Positions 35,068 to 46,951 of a DNA stretch of 64,000 nt are shown here, one piece after another. Position 1 is the first letter of the stretch. Every line of letters begins with the position of its first letter. The translations under genes were made by a program, and so were the position numbers. The DNA is from Xestospongia bergquistia (taxonomy: Eukaryota > Porifera > Demospongiae > Haplosclerida > Petrosiidae), in NCBI GenBank assembly GCA_963965975.1, contig OZ014414.1, positions 3,261,501-3,325,500 of the forward strand. Direction: 5' to 3'. The notes beneath the pieces were generated by a model. That model did no database searches and was not told the DNA's origin. It saw nothing but the letters and a program-made list of their open reading frames with translations.

Positions 35068-35567
35068 TCAATTTTGAGTAGTATCTTGTATAGTCAGATC
35101 TCTGGTCCCCTTTTCAGCAGCTTCTAGGGCTTGAGCTATGTCTAGAGCCTTTGTGAATGTGAGATCCTTTTCTGCGAGTAATCTCTTTTGAATGCCTGCA
35201 TGATTTATACCACAGACTAACCTATCTCTTAACATATCTTGAAGAGTGTCTTTGTAATCACAGTGCTCGGCTAATTGATGTAACGCTGCAATGTATGTCA
35301 CGATCGATTCGTCCATTGCCCTGACTTGAGAATTGAACTTATACCGCTGAACGATAACAGACGGTTTTGGATCATGACAGTCTTTGACTAGTTTCACCAG
35401 TTCATTGTATGATTTGGAATCAGGAGCATCGTCTACTAAGCTGCGTACAAGTTTGTACGTTTTTGGACCACAAGCAGAGAGAAATATAGCACGCTTCTTG
35501 TTGGCATCAACCACGTCGTTTGCGATGAAATACTGGTTGAGCCGTTCGACATACAGTGACCAAGTCT
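35068..35567 (-). pseudogene. Gag capsid region without start (second gypsy)
   Basis: Open from the LTR junction at 35567: SLYVERLNQYFIANDVVDA, then KRAIFLSACGPKTYKLV and DRLVCGINHAG match the other gag (25288-26295). The initiator codon lies in the deleted part. A stop near 35065 separates it from the zinc knuckle. Confidence 0.85.
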
Positions 35568-35605
35568 CTAAATAAACAATGCATGTATAGAGTTACTACA
35601 AGTCT
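35568..35605 (-). repeat. 5' LTR stub plus right AGTCT duplication
   Basis: CTAAATAAACAATGCATGTA followed by TAGAGTTACTACA matches the last 33 bases of the left LTR. AGTCT follows at 35601-35605. Confidence 0.9.
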
Positions 35606-35895
35606 AATATAAAAATGCATGTTTCATCATATCCTTACATTATAGCAAAGATTAAAAAAGGCATGTTAATTGCCTACCATAATGTATATATACATATACA
35701 TTACATACATTGTTACATATCATTCTGCATATGTTATTGTGTATAACTGAAATAATAAAACTATCATTCTTATTGTCTTGTTGTGTTCAACATCCAGTCT
35801 ACATGCTTTATTATTTTGTTATTTGTATATAATTTATACAAATAAGTAAATACATTCTATAATAATTATTATTTCTGTTGTCACATATATTTTAG

Positions 35896-36189
35896 ATATT
35901 TCTGATATCTTAAAAAAGGCACCAGTTACATATGAACTGCTTAATCTATTAACTGATATAAGTGCCAGTTGGCGTCTGATTGGTATATGTCTTAGCATAT
36001 CAGATAATAATTTGGAAAGTATACAACAAAGTCTGATAGGTGATGTTGAGAAACTATCAGAAGTCATACACAAATGGAAAGATACTGAATCATCCCCTTT
36101 CACCTGAGAAACAGTGATTTCTTGTATTGAGGGTCCTGTTGTTAACAACAAGAGGAAAGCTGATGAGATACGTCAATATCTTAGCAAAG
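35896..36189 (+). pseudogene. N-terminal Death domain exon (locus A exon 2)
   Basis: A 98-codon phase 1-1 exon between acceptor acatatattttag and donor AAAG|GTAATT. Death-fold motifs: YELLNLLTDISASWRLIGI, LSISDNNLESI, EKLSEVIHKWKD, then VISCIEGP and ADEIRQYLSK. Death domains assemble signalling complexes by homotypic contacts. A TGA at 36105-36107 stands where the paralog at 58765 has TGG (SPFIWATV), so this copy is truncated unless the base is an assembly error. The paralog is broken at a different place. Confidence 0.85.
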
Positions 36190-37429
36190 GTAATTACTAT
36201 TTGATATTAAATATACAAGGAAATGATACTGTAATTGATTTTAACAATGTCTTTGTTTGTATACATAATTGATAGGCTAAAAAAGAAAAACTTGCAGGTA
36301 CTTCAAATTATATATTATACAATATTGTTTATAATTTTACCTGGGAGAGCAAACAGCTTGGAATTAATCATTATTAACAGAGGAAGAAGTACCTAATTTC
36401 ATGTGTAGTTCCTTGTGTTGCTCTGACCAATTAAAGAAATTATGTGAATTCTGGTTGATACCTAGGAAATTAATAATTGTAAGATCTTCCCTGAACACTT
36501 GTCAAGATCCCAGAAACACTAATTATTTTCTCAAAAGACTTATTATCAACTTTTTGGTTATGTTTTCCATGAGAGGCCATAATATTGAAGTGGGAGAGGT
36601 CACCAAATACATAAAATTAGTCTTATGCAAACTTTCAGACACAAAATGGTCAATAATATTTTTTGACATACTAAGTTAAATGGGAATATGAATCTTTAAA
36701 CTAGTTTCTGAATTGTTTTCAGAGATCTATTGAATTTTTCCTTATATATGACCCAATATATCCATAATTTGATGACACAGTGTGGTCTGCAATATTGGTA
36801 TATTAAACTTTTAAATGAGGATTGTTTTCTTCATTATCTTGAAGTTACTGGTACAGATTGAAAACTATTTAATCTGATGCAATGTTAACCAGTGATGTGT
36901 AGTATTAATATAATGTGTTCAGAACTTCAAACACAGAATACCCTATGTCCCTTTTATACATACCTGTTAGTCACTTATATGAGAGTTATATAGATTAATT
37001 ACCCTTATTACAGATAAACTTTTATCCAGAATTAGATTTTATAAAACAATAATCTGATACTACTCATTTCAATAATAGATGATAATTGTATAACCAATTA
37101 TAGCTATGAAGAACATAATTAGTGTCAGTTTAGTTGACATTAATTGATAAAACTAGCTCTCCAACTATTTCTAGCACTCATGTAGGTTGGTCATTGTTAA
37201 CCTTGCTTATAACTATACAAACTACTTTGAATTCAATACATAATAAGATAAACAAATGATTAAATAAGAACATCAACAATATAATGCAAGCCATTGTCTT
37301 ATATTAATTAAAAATACTTACAAAATACTTGAAAATTAACTACATTACTGTTAACCAGTATATTTATTAATTTCAACATTTATATTATAATATTATTTTG
37401 AAATGTTTATATTAATTTTATTACTTTAG
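36190..37429 (+). other. Intron of locus A with duplicated segments
   Basis: 36190-36900 parallels 59066-59800 in locus B, and 36940-37310 repeats 30760-31110. The 92-codon open frame at 36401-36679 is not preserved in the paralog and is not counted as a gene. Confidence 0.6.
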
Positions 37430-38185
37430 CTGAAACACGTGAAGATTTTTATATACAAGTGAACATACAGCACAATGATAAACAAGTTGGTCTTGTGGTC
37501 ATTATGGGTGTGGTTAACAAATATGGTCCTCAAGGAACTGATATCGATATTGTCAGAGTTAAAGAGACATTTCAATTCCTAAATTTTGCGACATGGGTTA
37601 TTAAAGACCCAACACCAAGTAAAGTCAGAGAAGCTGTGAAGACTGTCACTGAATACAACTTTCCTCTCGGTTTCAGAGGTATTATAGTCTATTATGCAGG
37701 TCATGGAGGAAGTTATAATGAGCAGAGATTCTTTATCTTACCTTGTGGTGATGATAAGCAAGTAATATTCCCTGTTGATAGTGAAGTTATTGTTCCATTT
37801 CAACCAAAAAATAAAGAATGCCGTTTTGCAAATCGATATCGTCTGTTCCTTTTTGACTGCTGTCTGAAAGAAGATGCCAATCCAGGAGCAATTCCTACTG
37901 CTCAAACCATTATAGAATCCAATCCTAATTTACCACGTTATCAACCAGAGGTTGACTACACTCTAGTTGCCCATGCTGCATATATGAGGGAATCTTCTAA
38001 AGGCAAGTTTTGGGGTGGAGGTGTCTGGACACAATGTCTCTGTGACAACATGAAGTTACATGGAAGTACCAAAACAATTGGTGCTATTCTTAATAAAACA
38101 AGAGAGGATGTAATTAAAAAGACAGCTGGTAAAGTCCAGGCTCCTTTTTATAAATCAATGGGTGGAGATGTTATGCTTCTTCAAG
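37430..38185 (+). CDS. Caspase-like (peptidase C14) domain exon (locus A exon 3)
   Basis: A fully open 252-codon phase 1-1 exon. The p20-like part has VGLVVIMGVVN, GTDIDIVRVKETFQFLNF, then GIIVYYAGHGG with the catalytic His (37702-37704), and RLFLFDCCLKED with the catalytic Cys pair (37858-37863). The p10-like part has YTLVAHAAYMRE, GGGVWTQCLCDNM and GAILNKTREDV, ending PFYKSMGGDVMLL. DCC rather than QACRG at the Cys site is closer to paracaspase and metacaspase forms than to classical animal caspases. It lies between a Death domain and a linker. Enzymatic activity and specificity are inferred. It is the best-preserved exon of locus A. Confidence 0.9.
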
Positions 38186-38410
38186 GTTAGCACAGACTGT
38201 AAATTGACTTAAACAATATTAGATAGTACATAGTATATGAATGACTGTACATTAAATAATCTAGACATGTTATATAATGCATAAATGTTTGAAAATTTTA
38301 TTTTTTTTCATGTGGAACTTCAATATAATTATTCTAATTATGTCTGTTAGCTGGCATTTCGTTAATACCTAATTTATTTACATGATATTTGCTATAATCA
38401 ATATATATAG

Positions 38411-38461
38411 GTACAGTTCCTACACCTATACCTGATCCTGATCCTGATCCAAGTAATGATG
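38411..38461 (+). CDS. Pro/Asp linker exon (locus A exon 4)
   Basis: A 51-bp phase 1-1 exon (acceptor tatatatag, donor GATG|GTTTGT) encoding TVPTPIPDPDPDPSND. It is a flexible, acidic proline-rich spacer. A similar spacer (PITPPDPVTPG) is at 61715-61755. Confidence 0.65.
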
Positions 38462-38511
38462 GTTTGTTACTGATGTATATGTATAGTTTGTTACCAACTT
38501 TTTGTTTTTAG

Positions 38512-38880
38512 ATATTGATATTGATAAAATCATGGATGCCAGACCAGACAAGTCTGATCTTATGATTGTGTTAGATGATATTAAAGATGATACACAAAAG
38601 TGGCGTGAGTATTTTGGGAAACGTTTTCTCAGATTTCAACTTGAGGTTAATAATAATTTTAATGAGCTTGAGTTTCTTATTGATGAGATTACAGAAGATA
38701 ATCCTGATGATTATGAATATACTTGGCGCTCTGTCATACAAGCATTAGATAAACCATCAGTAATTAAAATTGGGAGTAAACGACAACCTAAGCCTGTTTC
38801 TGAAGTGGTCATAGATCATTTGAATAATCGTGATGTGTATGTCAAGTATATGGATCAATTGAATGAGAGATCAATTTCAG
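38512..38880 (+). CDS. Unassigned helical domain exon (locus A exon 5)
   Basis: A 123-codon phase 1-1 exon between acceptor ttttgtttttag and donor TCAG|GTAACA. Segments KWREYFGKRFLRFQLEV, NELEFLIDEITED and WRSVIQALDKPSV suggest amphipathic helices, and the W-x-FG and W-SVI-AL spacing is faintly Death-fold-like. I do not recognise a named family. It sits between the caspase-like exon and the linker leading to the Roc exon. Confidence 0.75.
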
Positions 38881-40363
38881 GTAACATTTAATCACAAATA
38901 TCTTAAAATTGTTAGCTGTTTATGTATTAAAATATAAACAATAGTATATATATAGCAACTATAGAAAACAACTTCACATTATTCATTTCTATAATTTATC
39001 AACTTGTATCAAGTTGCCTTTAATAACCAGTCTAACAGTGTTTTAAACCTATTGTGATCATTCATTTAATACCATTTAGCCATGTATATTTTTGTCGTTA
39101 ATTTACTTGACAGCACACACAGAACATACCAGACAGTCTCATAATTGTTTGAAAAAACATTTTATTTCATCTTTTCTGATCTTTTTTTTCCAACAGATAC
39201 TTTGAGGTTCCTCTGAGTAAAAATTTTATTTTTACAATGCCAGCATTCTAGCAATGTGTTTATAGCTATAATTATATTATATCACAACATAACACCCACA
39301 TACTTTATCAAAAGCTTTCTAACATCAACAATGCCAATGTTATAGTATGATACTGAATGAGTCCATAAGGTCCACAATAATGTGCTTCTTCACAGGTACA
39401 TAGATTTCAAAAAATTTGAAGGCCAAGTTTTACAATCTTTGCAATTGTAATAGTCATGTATCTAAACCTTGTCCCACCTGGAGTCTATGAAAAACTCCTA
39501 TTCAGGTCTAAAGTACTGCTTATTGTCTTATGTCTAAAGTACTGTTTATTGTCTTAGGTTTAAAGTACTACTTATTGTCTTAGGTCTAAAGTACTGCTTA
39601 TTGTATTAGTTCTAAAGTACTGCTTATTGTCTTAGGTTTAAAGTACTGCATATTGTATTAGGTTTAAAGTACTGCTTATTATCTTAGGTCTAAAATACTG
39701 CTTATTGTCTAAAAATGTCTAAAGAAATGTAAATGCTGCAATTTTAGTACTCTGTTAGATGTCAAACAAATATAGACAATGTGAAATTAAGACAAGACAA
39801 TTGACTACACCAATTAATGATGCAGAAATTTGAAATACAGTTGGAATGTCATTAGTGGGCCCTACCATTAACTCAAGTGAAATTATCCATCTATATGACA
39901 TAATTGAAGATATGTTTGACAAAAACTTTTATAAAAATCATTTGCATAAATCCTTATCCTTACAAATTGCCTTCACAAAGCTTCAATAGTCAAGATACAT
40001 TTGTAAAAGGAAAGTCTGTTTGACATAATATGTTGTATACAAATTGAAGTCACATTGATAATTCCCATTCATCCTCTCATAAGTAATTAATTAGCTTAAC
40101 ATTTATGCATACCATGTCTTTGCTGTGTCATATACTTTTAATGACTAATTGTGATGAGGTTATGATTATGTATACCTCTGAACACCTTTGTTAAAGGTTT
40201 AAACATCAATTTTTACTTGATCACATTATTTAATTATCAATACAATTTGTGAAAATGAATTTGACTCATTAATTACTTTTTGTTGCTTTTACAGTTATAT
40301 AGAAATATTATTTAAATCTATCTTTACATCTTGTTTTGTAGTAATTTTAACTTTTCTTTGTAG
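38881..40363 (+). other. Intron with minisatellite
   Basis: Holds the 26-bp repeat array at 39505-39710, and at 39005-39075 a block shared with 61765-61830 (TCAAGTTGCCTTTAATAACC). No exon seen. Confidence 0.55.
39505..39710. repeat. Minisatellite, 26-bp unit, eight copies
   Basis: The unit GTCTAAAGTACTGCTTATTG plus TCTTAG repeats about eight times with scattered substitutions inside an intron of locus A. Confidence 0.9.
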
Positions 40364-40423
40364 ACAATCCAAAAGATCCGGTTGTAGTTAGTCAAAAAGA
40401 TCCAGTTGTAGTAGACAAAATAG
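40364..40423 (+). CDS. KDPVVV linker exon (locus A exon 6)
   Basis: A 60-bp phase 1-1 exon between acceptor cttttctttgtag and donor ATAG|GTTAGT. It encodes DNPKDPVVVSQKDPVVVDKI, an internal duplication of KDPVVV. Probably a flexible connector. Confidence 0.6.
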
Positions 40424-41449
40424 GTTAGTGCTTCTATAGTAAATTATTTCTGATATGTACTCTTTATAACATTTTTAGTATTATAGTTTAAATCATGATA
40501 TATTGACACATAGCAGCTTCTATGAAAAGTTTATTAAATATGAACTACAGAGTGGACAGACATCAGACAACATTATACTTATCCCATAAATTGTCCTGTG
40601 CATATTGTACTTGTATATGAACTATAAAAACAATAACAAACATTTCAGCAATTTTATAGTTATAGTACAAGTGAAAATATTTTTCTAACAGCTTTTTGCA
40701 AATTGATGAATTTATTCATCTGAATAGAAATCAAAGTAGACTTTGACACTTTTAATGAACAATAATGAGACATGCAGTTGTTGCTTGTAAAAAGTCATCA
40801 CTATCTCAAGTTTTACTATATACTGACTGTTAGCTTACTATAGCTCTATCACCAGTAGTGGTATGGTATTACTTTCTTAATAATAATCAAGCAAGCCAAG
40901 ATGTCCTAAAATTAATTACAGATTCTTACCACTCTCATTAAAAAAACTTTAGTGTATGAGTAAGTCTACCAGCACCATTACTGACAACATCCTCACTAAA
41001 TACTTGTTTTTACTTCCAATACTACTAGGATGGTATGTTAAGGTTTCCAAGTTTTTCAGTGATTTCCCTTCCTAACCACAATACCTTATAACTTTACTGT
41101 ACTAATATAAATTATTAATCAATATACTAATGGCTATTATCACAACAATTATCACAACATTACACCCACTGATTTAATAAAAATGACTAATATAAACAAA
41201 TACACCTGTCAACTTAATATGAACACTATTGTATAAGCTTTTGTAAACTTTATATATAACAAAGGAACACACCCAGAAGTCCTATTCTCTTCTTTTACTC
41301 TATTACATATTATACATATACCCAAAGAGTTATTTTCTGTTATTTTAAACATTTTAATTCCTGTTAGTAAGCATTTGTGTGTATAATTATTCCTTAATTA
41401 TTATGCAATATGGTGGTATGTGAGGAATGTCATTTTTGTTATATATTTC

Positions 41450-43000
41450 TAGATTACTACATTACCTAAACTTCTAGCACGTTAGTTTTTTGTCATGTTT
41501 TAAATAAGTTTGCAAGATGTATTGAATAACACAAACCATTTCTCTCTAGCTTATCCTTAGCCTGAAATATGTCACAGAATCAGTAGTCAACTTGGAAAGA
41601 GTATAGTTTAAGGAATCATTTTAGTATTATAATACATGCATGTGATAAAGTAAAGGAATTGGATTATTAATGAACACTGATGTGAAAGCTGACTTTTTGG
41701 GACAATTTTGCTTATTTTACTTATGACATATAGCACATCAGACAGTCTAATTTATGTAGAAAAAAATGGTTTGTTTTACATGTTCTGATCTATAGCTTCA
41801 ATCTTTAGCTTCAAACATAGAGCTTGAGTATTATCAAAGTAACAATTTCTTTATAACCTAACATTCCTAGCAATGTGTTTGTCACTAATTATCATGACAT
41901 TATATCCACTTACTTTATAAAAATCATAAATATAAACCAAGTGATTTCCTATTATAAGGTGATAAGATACTGATTTTAAACATACAAGGCTAAAGCTCAG
42001 TATTCTGTCACCTTATGTTGGGAAATGTCTTGGTTAGAGAATTTATCTTTGCCTGTGGCTTGATTAATATGTATATAATATCAAATTATTAGAAAAGATA
42101 ATTTTTTATCTCAAGAATGTCTATGTTATGTATCTTGGTATAATTTTTAATGAAAGTCATAACTATCAAACCACAATAATGTGCTTTCTATATGGCTTCA
42201 TCATCAGCTTAAGCAATGATTAAATTAGTTGTGTATTAAACCCGAGCATCAGAATTCGATAGACAATACCTATTTAAAACAAAAATGTTACATTTAGAGA
42301 AGAAAGCTTTTCAGTATGTTTCAACTCATCAACTAGGTCATTCATTGGAATTTTAAATATGGGAAGATGTGTGGAGGAACAGGAATTGGAATGTCTATCC
42401 TATGCTTCAGTAACAATTTGAGGCCTCTCAAAAAATTCTAATGTCCCAAGATTGTTCTTTTATTTCATTTTTGGAATTGACTTCTTGTGCATTTGCAATA
42501 AGAGGATTACTTTCAGTATTATTAATCAGAATTTCTTACTTTATCATAAACCTATTAAATAATAAATACTACTATCAATTAGTGTTCTTACTTCTCTGAC
42601 AGATCTCACATGACTTTACCTTATCTACCTTTTTTATATCTGAATCCATGTGTGGCCACTGAAATAGCTTCTTGCCAAAGTTTCATTCTGGTAGCATCTG
42701 GATGACTCTCATGCAAAAATCTTTTTATAACTCCTCACTATAAATTATGACAGCAATGTCATACCAACATTATGAGTGCAAATTAGTGCCAATAAAGTTA
42801 GATAATTTGAAGTTAAAATAGTTCAGTTCTTGTGGAATGCATCTGCTGTAGCTTGTTCACATTCCAGTTTATATACAACTGAAGACTGGTATCCACTAAG
42901 GGTCAAAGCTCACCATTGAATCCTAGCAGATGCCATAGGAAGTTAGTTTGACTCAAGTCATTGAATAAAAATGCCAATGGCTTGTGATTTGTGTATACAA
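41450..43000 (+). repeat. Segmental duplication, copy 1
   Basis: Co-linear with 56385-58105: TTCTAGCAC, TATGTCACAGA-TCAGTAGTC, GATAAAGTAAAGGAATTGG and the gypsy relic end recur in order with a few percent to 10 percent divergence by eye. Copy 2 carries a 195-bp solo LTR that is absent here. Confidence 0.85.
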
Positions 43001-44390
43001 AGAAATGACATCCATATAAATAATACTTGTGGAACTTTTTCACTATAAAAACTATTGCATGCTAAAGCTTGTTTTCAAGTTGGGAATATAAAATGCAAAA
43101 TCTATGGGCTGTTTGGTCCCATTGTCCATTTTGTGTCATAGGACCTAATCCATAAAATAAAGCATCACTGGCTAAAACCAACTCTTTTTGTTGATTAAAA
43201 TGTACCAGTAAATGTGGAGTGTTCAAAAGGCTCTTAGCTTTGCTAAAAACCTCTTTCTGTAAAGGACCCTACAACCATTTAGACTTTTTCTGCTCAGTGT
43301 AGCCTAATTAGTAGCCAATTCTGGTAAGAAGTTGCTGATAATAAATTCAACAGACTTAAAAAAACTTTAATTGAATAAGTTTTTTTAGATCAAGGAGCTC
43401 CTAATATATGACACAATTTTTTTCAGCAACTTTTACATTATCTCTAGTTTAAGTTTGGCACTCAACTGTTGAGCCACATAATGGATACATGTTTCACTGA
43501 AGAGATTGACTTGTGATAGTAATTGAAAATCCAGTGTCAATTTAATTGCATCAACACCTGACACTTTAGCTGTACATTGACAATCAACAATGACAATCAA
43601 TGATTTAAAACTATTAGATGCAAATAAACTGTAAAAATTGCCATCTTCTCCTTGAATATGTTTAAAATCTTTTTGCTTGACTTCCTGTGAAATATCCTGT
43701 TGTACGTTTTTGCTTGTGAAGCAAACTGTTTGGTCTGTAGATACTTTTTTACAGACTCTATGGGCTCTATTCTTGCAGAAGTGGCATATGATTACTTTAA
43801 ATGACAATCAGCTGATTGATGTGATCCACCAGAGCTAAAACAAGTACTTCATTTAGCCTAGACTCAGGTTATATATACAGTGAACAGAGAAACCTTTTGG
43901 AGGTCCTTTGTATCTTTATCAGCTGTTTCCATAGCTTAAAAAATTGGAATGCCATTTTGAAATAATGGCTTGGTTTCGTAGGACAGATTTGTTAATTCTA
44001 TAATCATTAACTCCACAAATTAGTCAGTCCCATAACACAACATAAGTTATATCATGAAAGTCACATAATTCAGTAAGCTTCCTCCAGAGAGGCTAGTGGT
44101 TGACAATAACATGAATTAAATTTAAATGTGTTTAACAGTAATTGATGGTTTGGGCAACAATGATTCCATATTGAGTGATAATATTTCAGAACATGAAAGT
44201 TCAGACAGTGAAATGGGAGTGGCAAGGTTTTGAATCAGCTTGTAAGTTGGTGGTCCACAAATACTGAACAATACTGGCTGTTTCTGGCTAGGATCAGCAA
44301 TATTTTTAGCAATAATACAGTGTTGTAAACAATCAACGTAAGACATCCAGTCCTACTGATTGGTCTCAAACTCTCAAATACTGCCTATTC
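42480..44390 (-). mobile_element. Decayed gypsy relic inside an intron
   Basis: Minus-strand pieces: gag (YVDCLQHCIIAKNIADPSQK, then FSICGPPTYKLIQNLATP at 44346-44200), zinc knuckle CHFCKNRAHRVCKK and protease remnant (43807-43433), RNase H remnants (42850-43250), and the integrase finger HESHPDATRMKLWQEA near 42700. Most of RT is deleted. Part of it is duplicated at 57580-58105, so insertion came before the segmental duplication. Confidence 0.75.
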
Positions 44391-45109
44391 TTGACATGAG
44401 ATTTGATCACTATATGTTATGGCATTTATTGTCACTTTTAAATACCATAATAAATAGTCAAAAGATATAAAAATTCTTTATATAACAAGCCATAGCAGCA
44501 GTACAGTAATAATTTAAATAACAAACAACATATTGTTAAACAATGTAATAGAAAAATGATCATTGTTTAATAAGTAGTCTAAATGTCAACTTAGTGACCT
44601 AGTTGTCTCAAATATAACAATTACCATAATGTTAACATTAATGTATCAGCTTATGTGAAGTTAAAAATGAAAATGTAATGCATGTCATCCTTGCATATAG
44701 ACATATTGTTAGTAAGTGCTGCTGACATAGTGCTTCTAGCCAAGTTTACTAGTATTTTTATGAGTTTGTGAAATTTTGTTAGACACACATCACCATGTCA
44801 ATTTATATACAATTGTAACCATGCCCACAAATCCTATTCCCTTTCTTTACTCTATTATCTATTGTACATGCACACAAAGTGTTATTAATTTCTACTTTTT
44901 AAACTGGAAAAAAATAACTGACTATATTCTAGCTAGTATACTAAAGTAAATATATATTATAATATTTAAGCTACGAAAGTTAGACACCTGAATTATTCAA
45001 GTCAGCACATGAGTTAAAGGAATTGTACTGTAGTACAAATAATAAAAATAGTAACACTGGATAAATCCTTTTGTAAATTACAATTTCATTTTTTTGTTCT
45101 ATATGTTAG

Positions 45110-46355
45110 GTACTAACAAGAAGTTACTAGACGAAGTTATGAAGGAAGGTTACATCACTGCTAAGTGGACAAAGTTTTCTATCTCAGGTGCTCCTGGAAC
45201 TGGCAAATCATCATTTCTAAAGCTAATTTATAATGAACCACCACCTGAACACCATGATGGTACTCCAGTAGTTTCTACTTACAAAACAAGGAAGGTTGAT
45301 ATCATACCTGCCACTGTAGGTCATGATTCCGTGTGGACAAAATAGATCATAACTCTCTAAAAGAAATGATTGCTCAAGGAGTTAAAGATGGGATCAGACA
45401 TCATAAACCAGAAGAAGTAAATGAATATGGCCAATTAGAAAGCATACCTGTAAACGAGCCATCAGAAAGCATCCCTATAAATCAGCCACCAGAAAGCATG
45501 CCTGTAAACCAGCCATTAGAAGAATCAGATGATCAACCAACATATCCACAAGAAGAAATGGCAGACAGTGATGATTTAGAATCATCAACCACAACAGGAC
45601 ACAATCCTATTGTAACTCAGGAAATTGTTGACCTCTTATCACAAGTAGAGAAGTCTGAAGAGCTATATCGATCTCATTGGATATATGGTGTTGATACTGG
45701 TGGTCAGGCTGCTTTTATAGACATCGCTCCAGCATTGTTACAATATCACTCTGTCAATATTCTTACTCACAGACTAGATGAAAAGCTTAAAGATAAGGCT
45801 AAATTCTTTTATAGTATTAAAGGAACTGTAATTGGACAACCAGTAGCAAAGCAGCTTACAAATCTACAACTTCTTGAAGCTTCTTTTTGCTCACTATCAT
45901 CAGTTAATTCTCCAAAATTATCAAACAACCACATTGAAAATTATCAAGAGCCACACTGCATAGTACTAGGAACATTCTATGATGAATTTAAAAAGCTTGG
46001 GTACTCTGGTGAGTCACTAAAAGACAAGAATTCATGTCTTTTATCAACTTTAGAAAAATACAATCTTAGTGATACCACAATTATGCATCTTACAGCAGAA
46101 AAAGAAGTGATCTTTCCTGTTAATACTATGGCCAGAGATGACAATGAAGAAAAAATGGCTGAACGCATATGTCATGAAATATGCCAGTATTACATTGAGG
46201 CAAAAGTTCCTGTTAGATGGTTCTTATTTCAGCTTGAATTATATGAGTATCAGAAGTCTTCTCTCTCTAAATCAAATGTTGATATAATAAGCAAATCTAA
46301 ATGTTTAGAGGTAGGGAAAAGCTTGCAGATGGAGGCTGATGATATTGAGGCAGCC
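45110..46355 (+). pseudogene. Roc GTPase exon with P-loop, COR truncated (locus A)
   Basis: The acceptor (tatatgttag) gives phase 1 as in exon 6. Motifs: P-loop GAPGTGKSS (45190), then VGHDSVWTK. A one-base loss at about 45343 shifts the frame, since the pseudogene at 1466 has the extra G. It resumes with IDHNSLKEMIAQGV, a spacer with SIPVNEP-type repeats, G3-type DTGGQAAFIDIAPALL (45697), G4-like VLGTFYDEF, G5-like FPVNTMAR, and the COR start VPVRWFLFQLEL. COR is cut at about 46355 by a GC-rich hairpin insertion. Roc domains bind GTP and work with COR in dimeric signalling proteins. Here the frameshift and truncation should abolish the full product. Confidence 0.85.
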
Positions 46356-46440
46356 CCCTTTCCGCGCCACCGACGCATTTATGCGTCGGTGGCTGATTGT
46401 TCACCAGCGCCGACGACGCATTTATGCGTTTCGTGTGTAT
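46356..46440 (+). repeat. GC-rich fold-back insertion
   Basis: Abruptly GC-rich. 46367-46392 is CCACCGACGCAT, TT, and its exact reverse complement. 46416-46429 repeats the core (ACGCAT, TT, ATGCGT) with an imperfect extension. COR homology ends where it starts and AT-rich intron follows, so it marks an insertion or a rearrangement joint. Confidence 0.8.
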
Positions 46441-46549
46441 AACATCTCGTACGTTGATCGATTTACCCAGAAACTTCAGTATTTCATAGAACATGACATT
46501 TTTGATTATAATTTATTTCAATAAAAGCAAAAAAATTATATATATATAG

Positions 46550-46618
46550 ATGATGAAATTGATGTAGTAGCTGATAATATTGTTGCGGTTGATGAGACTG
46601 AAATAGAACAATTGAATG
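46550..46618 (+). CDS. Acidic linker exon
   Basis: A 69-bp phase 1-1 exon between acceptor tatatatatag and donor AATG|GTAATT, encoding DEIDVVADNIVAVDET, then EIEQLN. An acidic spacer of the same style as the other linker exons. It follows the truncated Roc/COR exon. Confidence 0.5.
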
Positions 46619-46919
46619 GTAATTATCATTTAGCTACATAAATAAACTATATAAATATTACTTACTTGTCAATGTTTGTACTGTGTTGTATTGCATTGTA
46701 TAACTATTGTCTTGAAATTGTGGTTTGTAATTATGATACATCTTACTAGAAGCTTCACATGTCTTGCTACAGACAAAAGCAACATACTAAAGCTGAAGCT
46801 TTTTGTTCACCTTACACTGTAGCTAGTGATCACCAATTTCACTATCCTCAAAAATGCCTAATTGCTCTATTTTACAACCACAAGATAAGTACATTCCAAA
46901 AACAGAAGGCCACGCCCAC

Positions 46920-46951
46920 TCAAAGAACTAGTACTACAACGCAAAAAAACA
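46920..46951 (-). CDS. Possible second exon of a short minus-strand transcript
   Basis: The minus strand has a strong acceptor (tatttcttcgttgcag) ending at 46952. Joined to the candidate first exon (47091-47145) in phase 1 it would add VFFCVVVLVL and a stop at 46920. The product would be 28 residues, so it may equally be untranslated. Confidence 0.2.

Larger units (their letters stand above)
31475..35600 (-). mobile_element. Ty3/gypsy insertion with deleted 5' end
   Basis: Minus-strand order: a 33-bp stub of the 5' LTR (35568-35600), then gag without its start, protease, RT, RNase H, integrase, polypurine tract and complete 3' LTR (31475-31617). It is flanked by the 5-bp duplication AGTCT and lies in the intron between exon 1 and the Death exon of locus A. 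The deletion joins LTR base 33 to gag codons, removing most of the LTR, primer site and gag start. Multiple stops break pol. Confidence 0.95.
40424..45109 (+). other. Large intron with gypsy relic and duplicated blocks
   Basis: Contains 40930-41120 (shared with 63780-64000), 41280-41350 (similar to 44820-44890), 41450-43000 (shared with 56385-58105) and the gypsy relic at 42480-44390. No host exon was recognised. Confidence 0.6.

Noticed and set aside
36401..36679. 92-codon plus-strand open frame after the Death exon
   Set aside because: The paralogous intron at 59260-59600 does not preserve it, and it lacks a recognisable domain, so it is intronic.
39505..39710. Regular direct repeats resembling a CRISPR array
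   Set aside because: Units of 26 bp are contiguous without unique spacers and no cas genes exist; it is a minisatellite in an animal intron.
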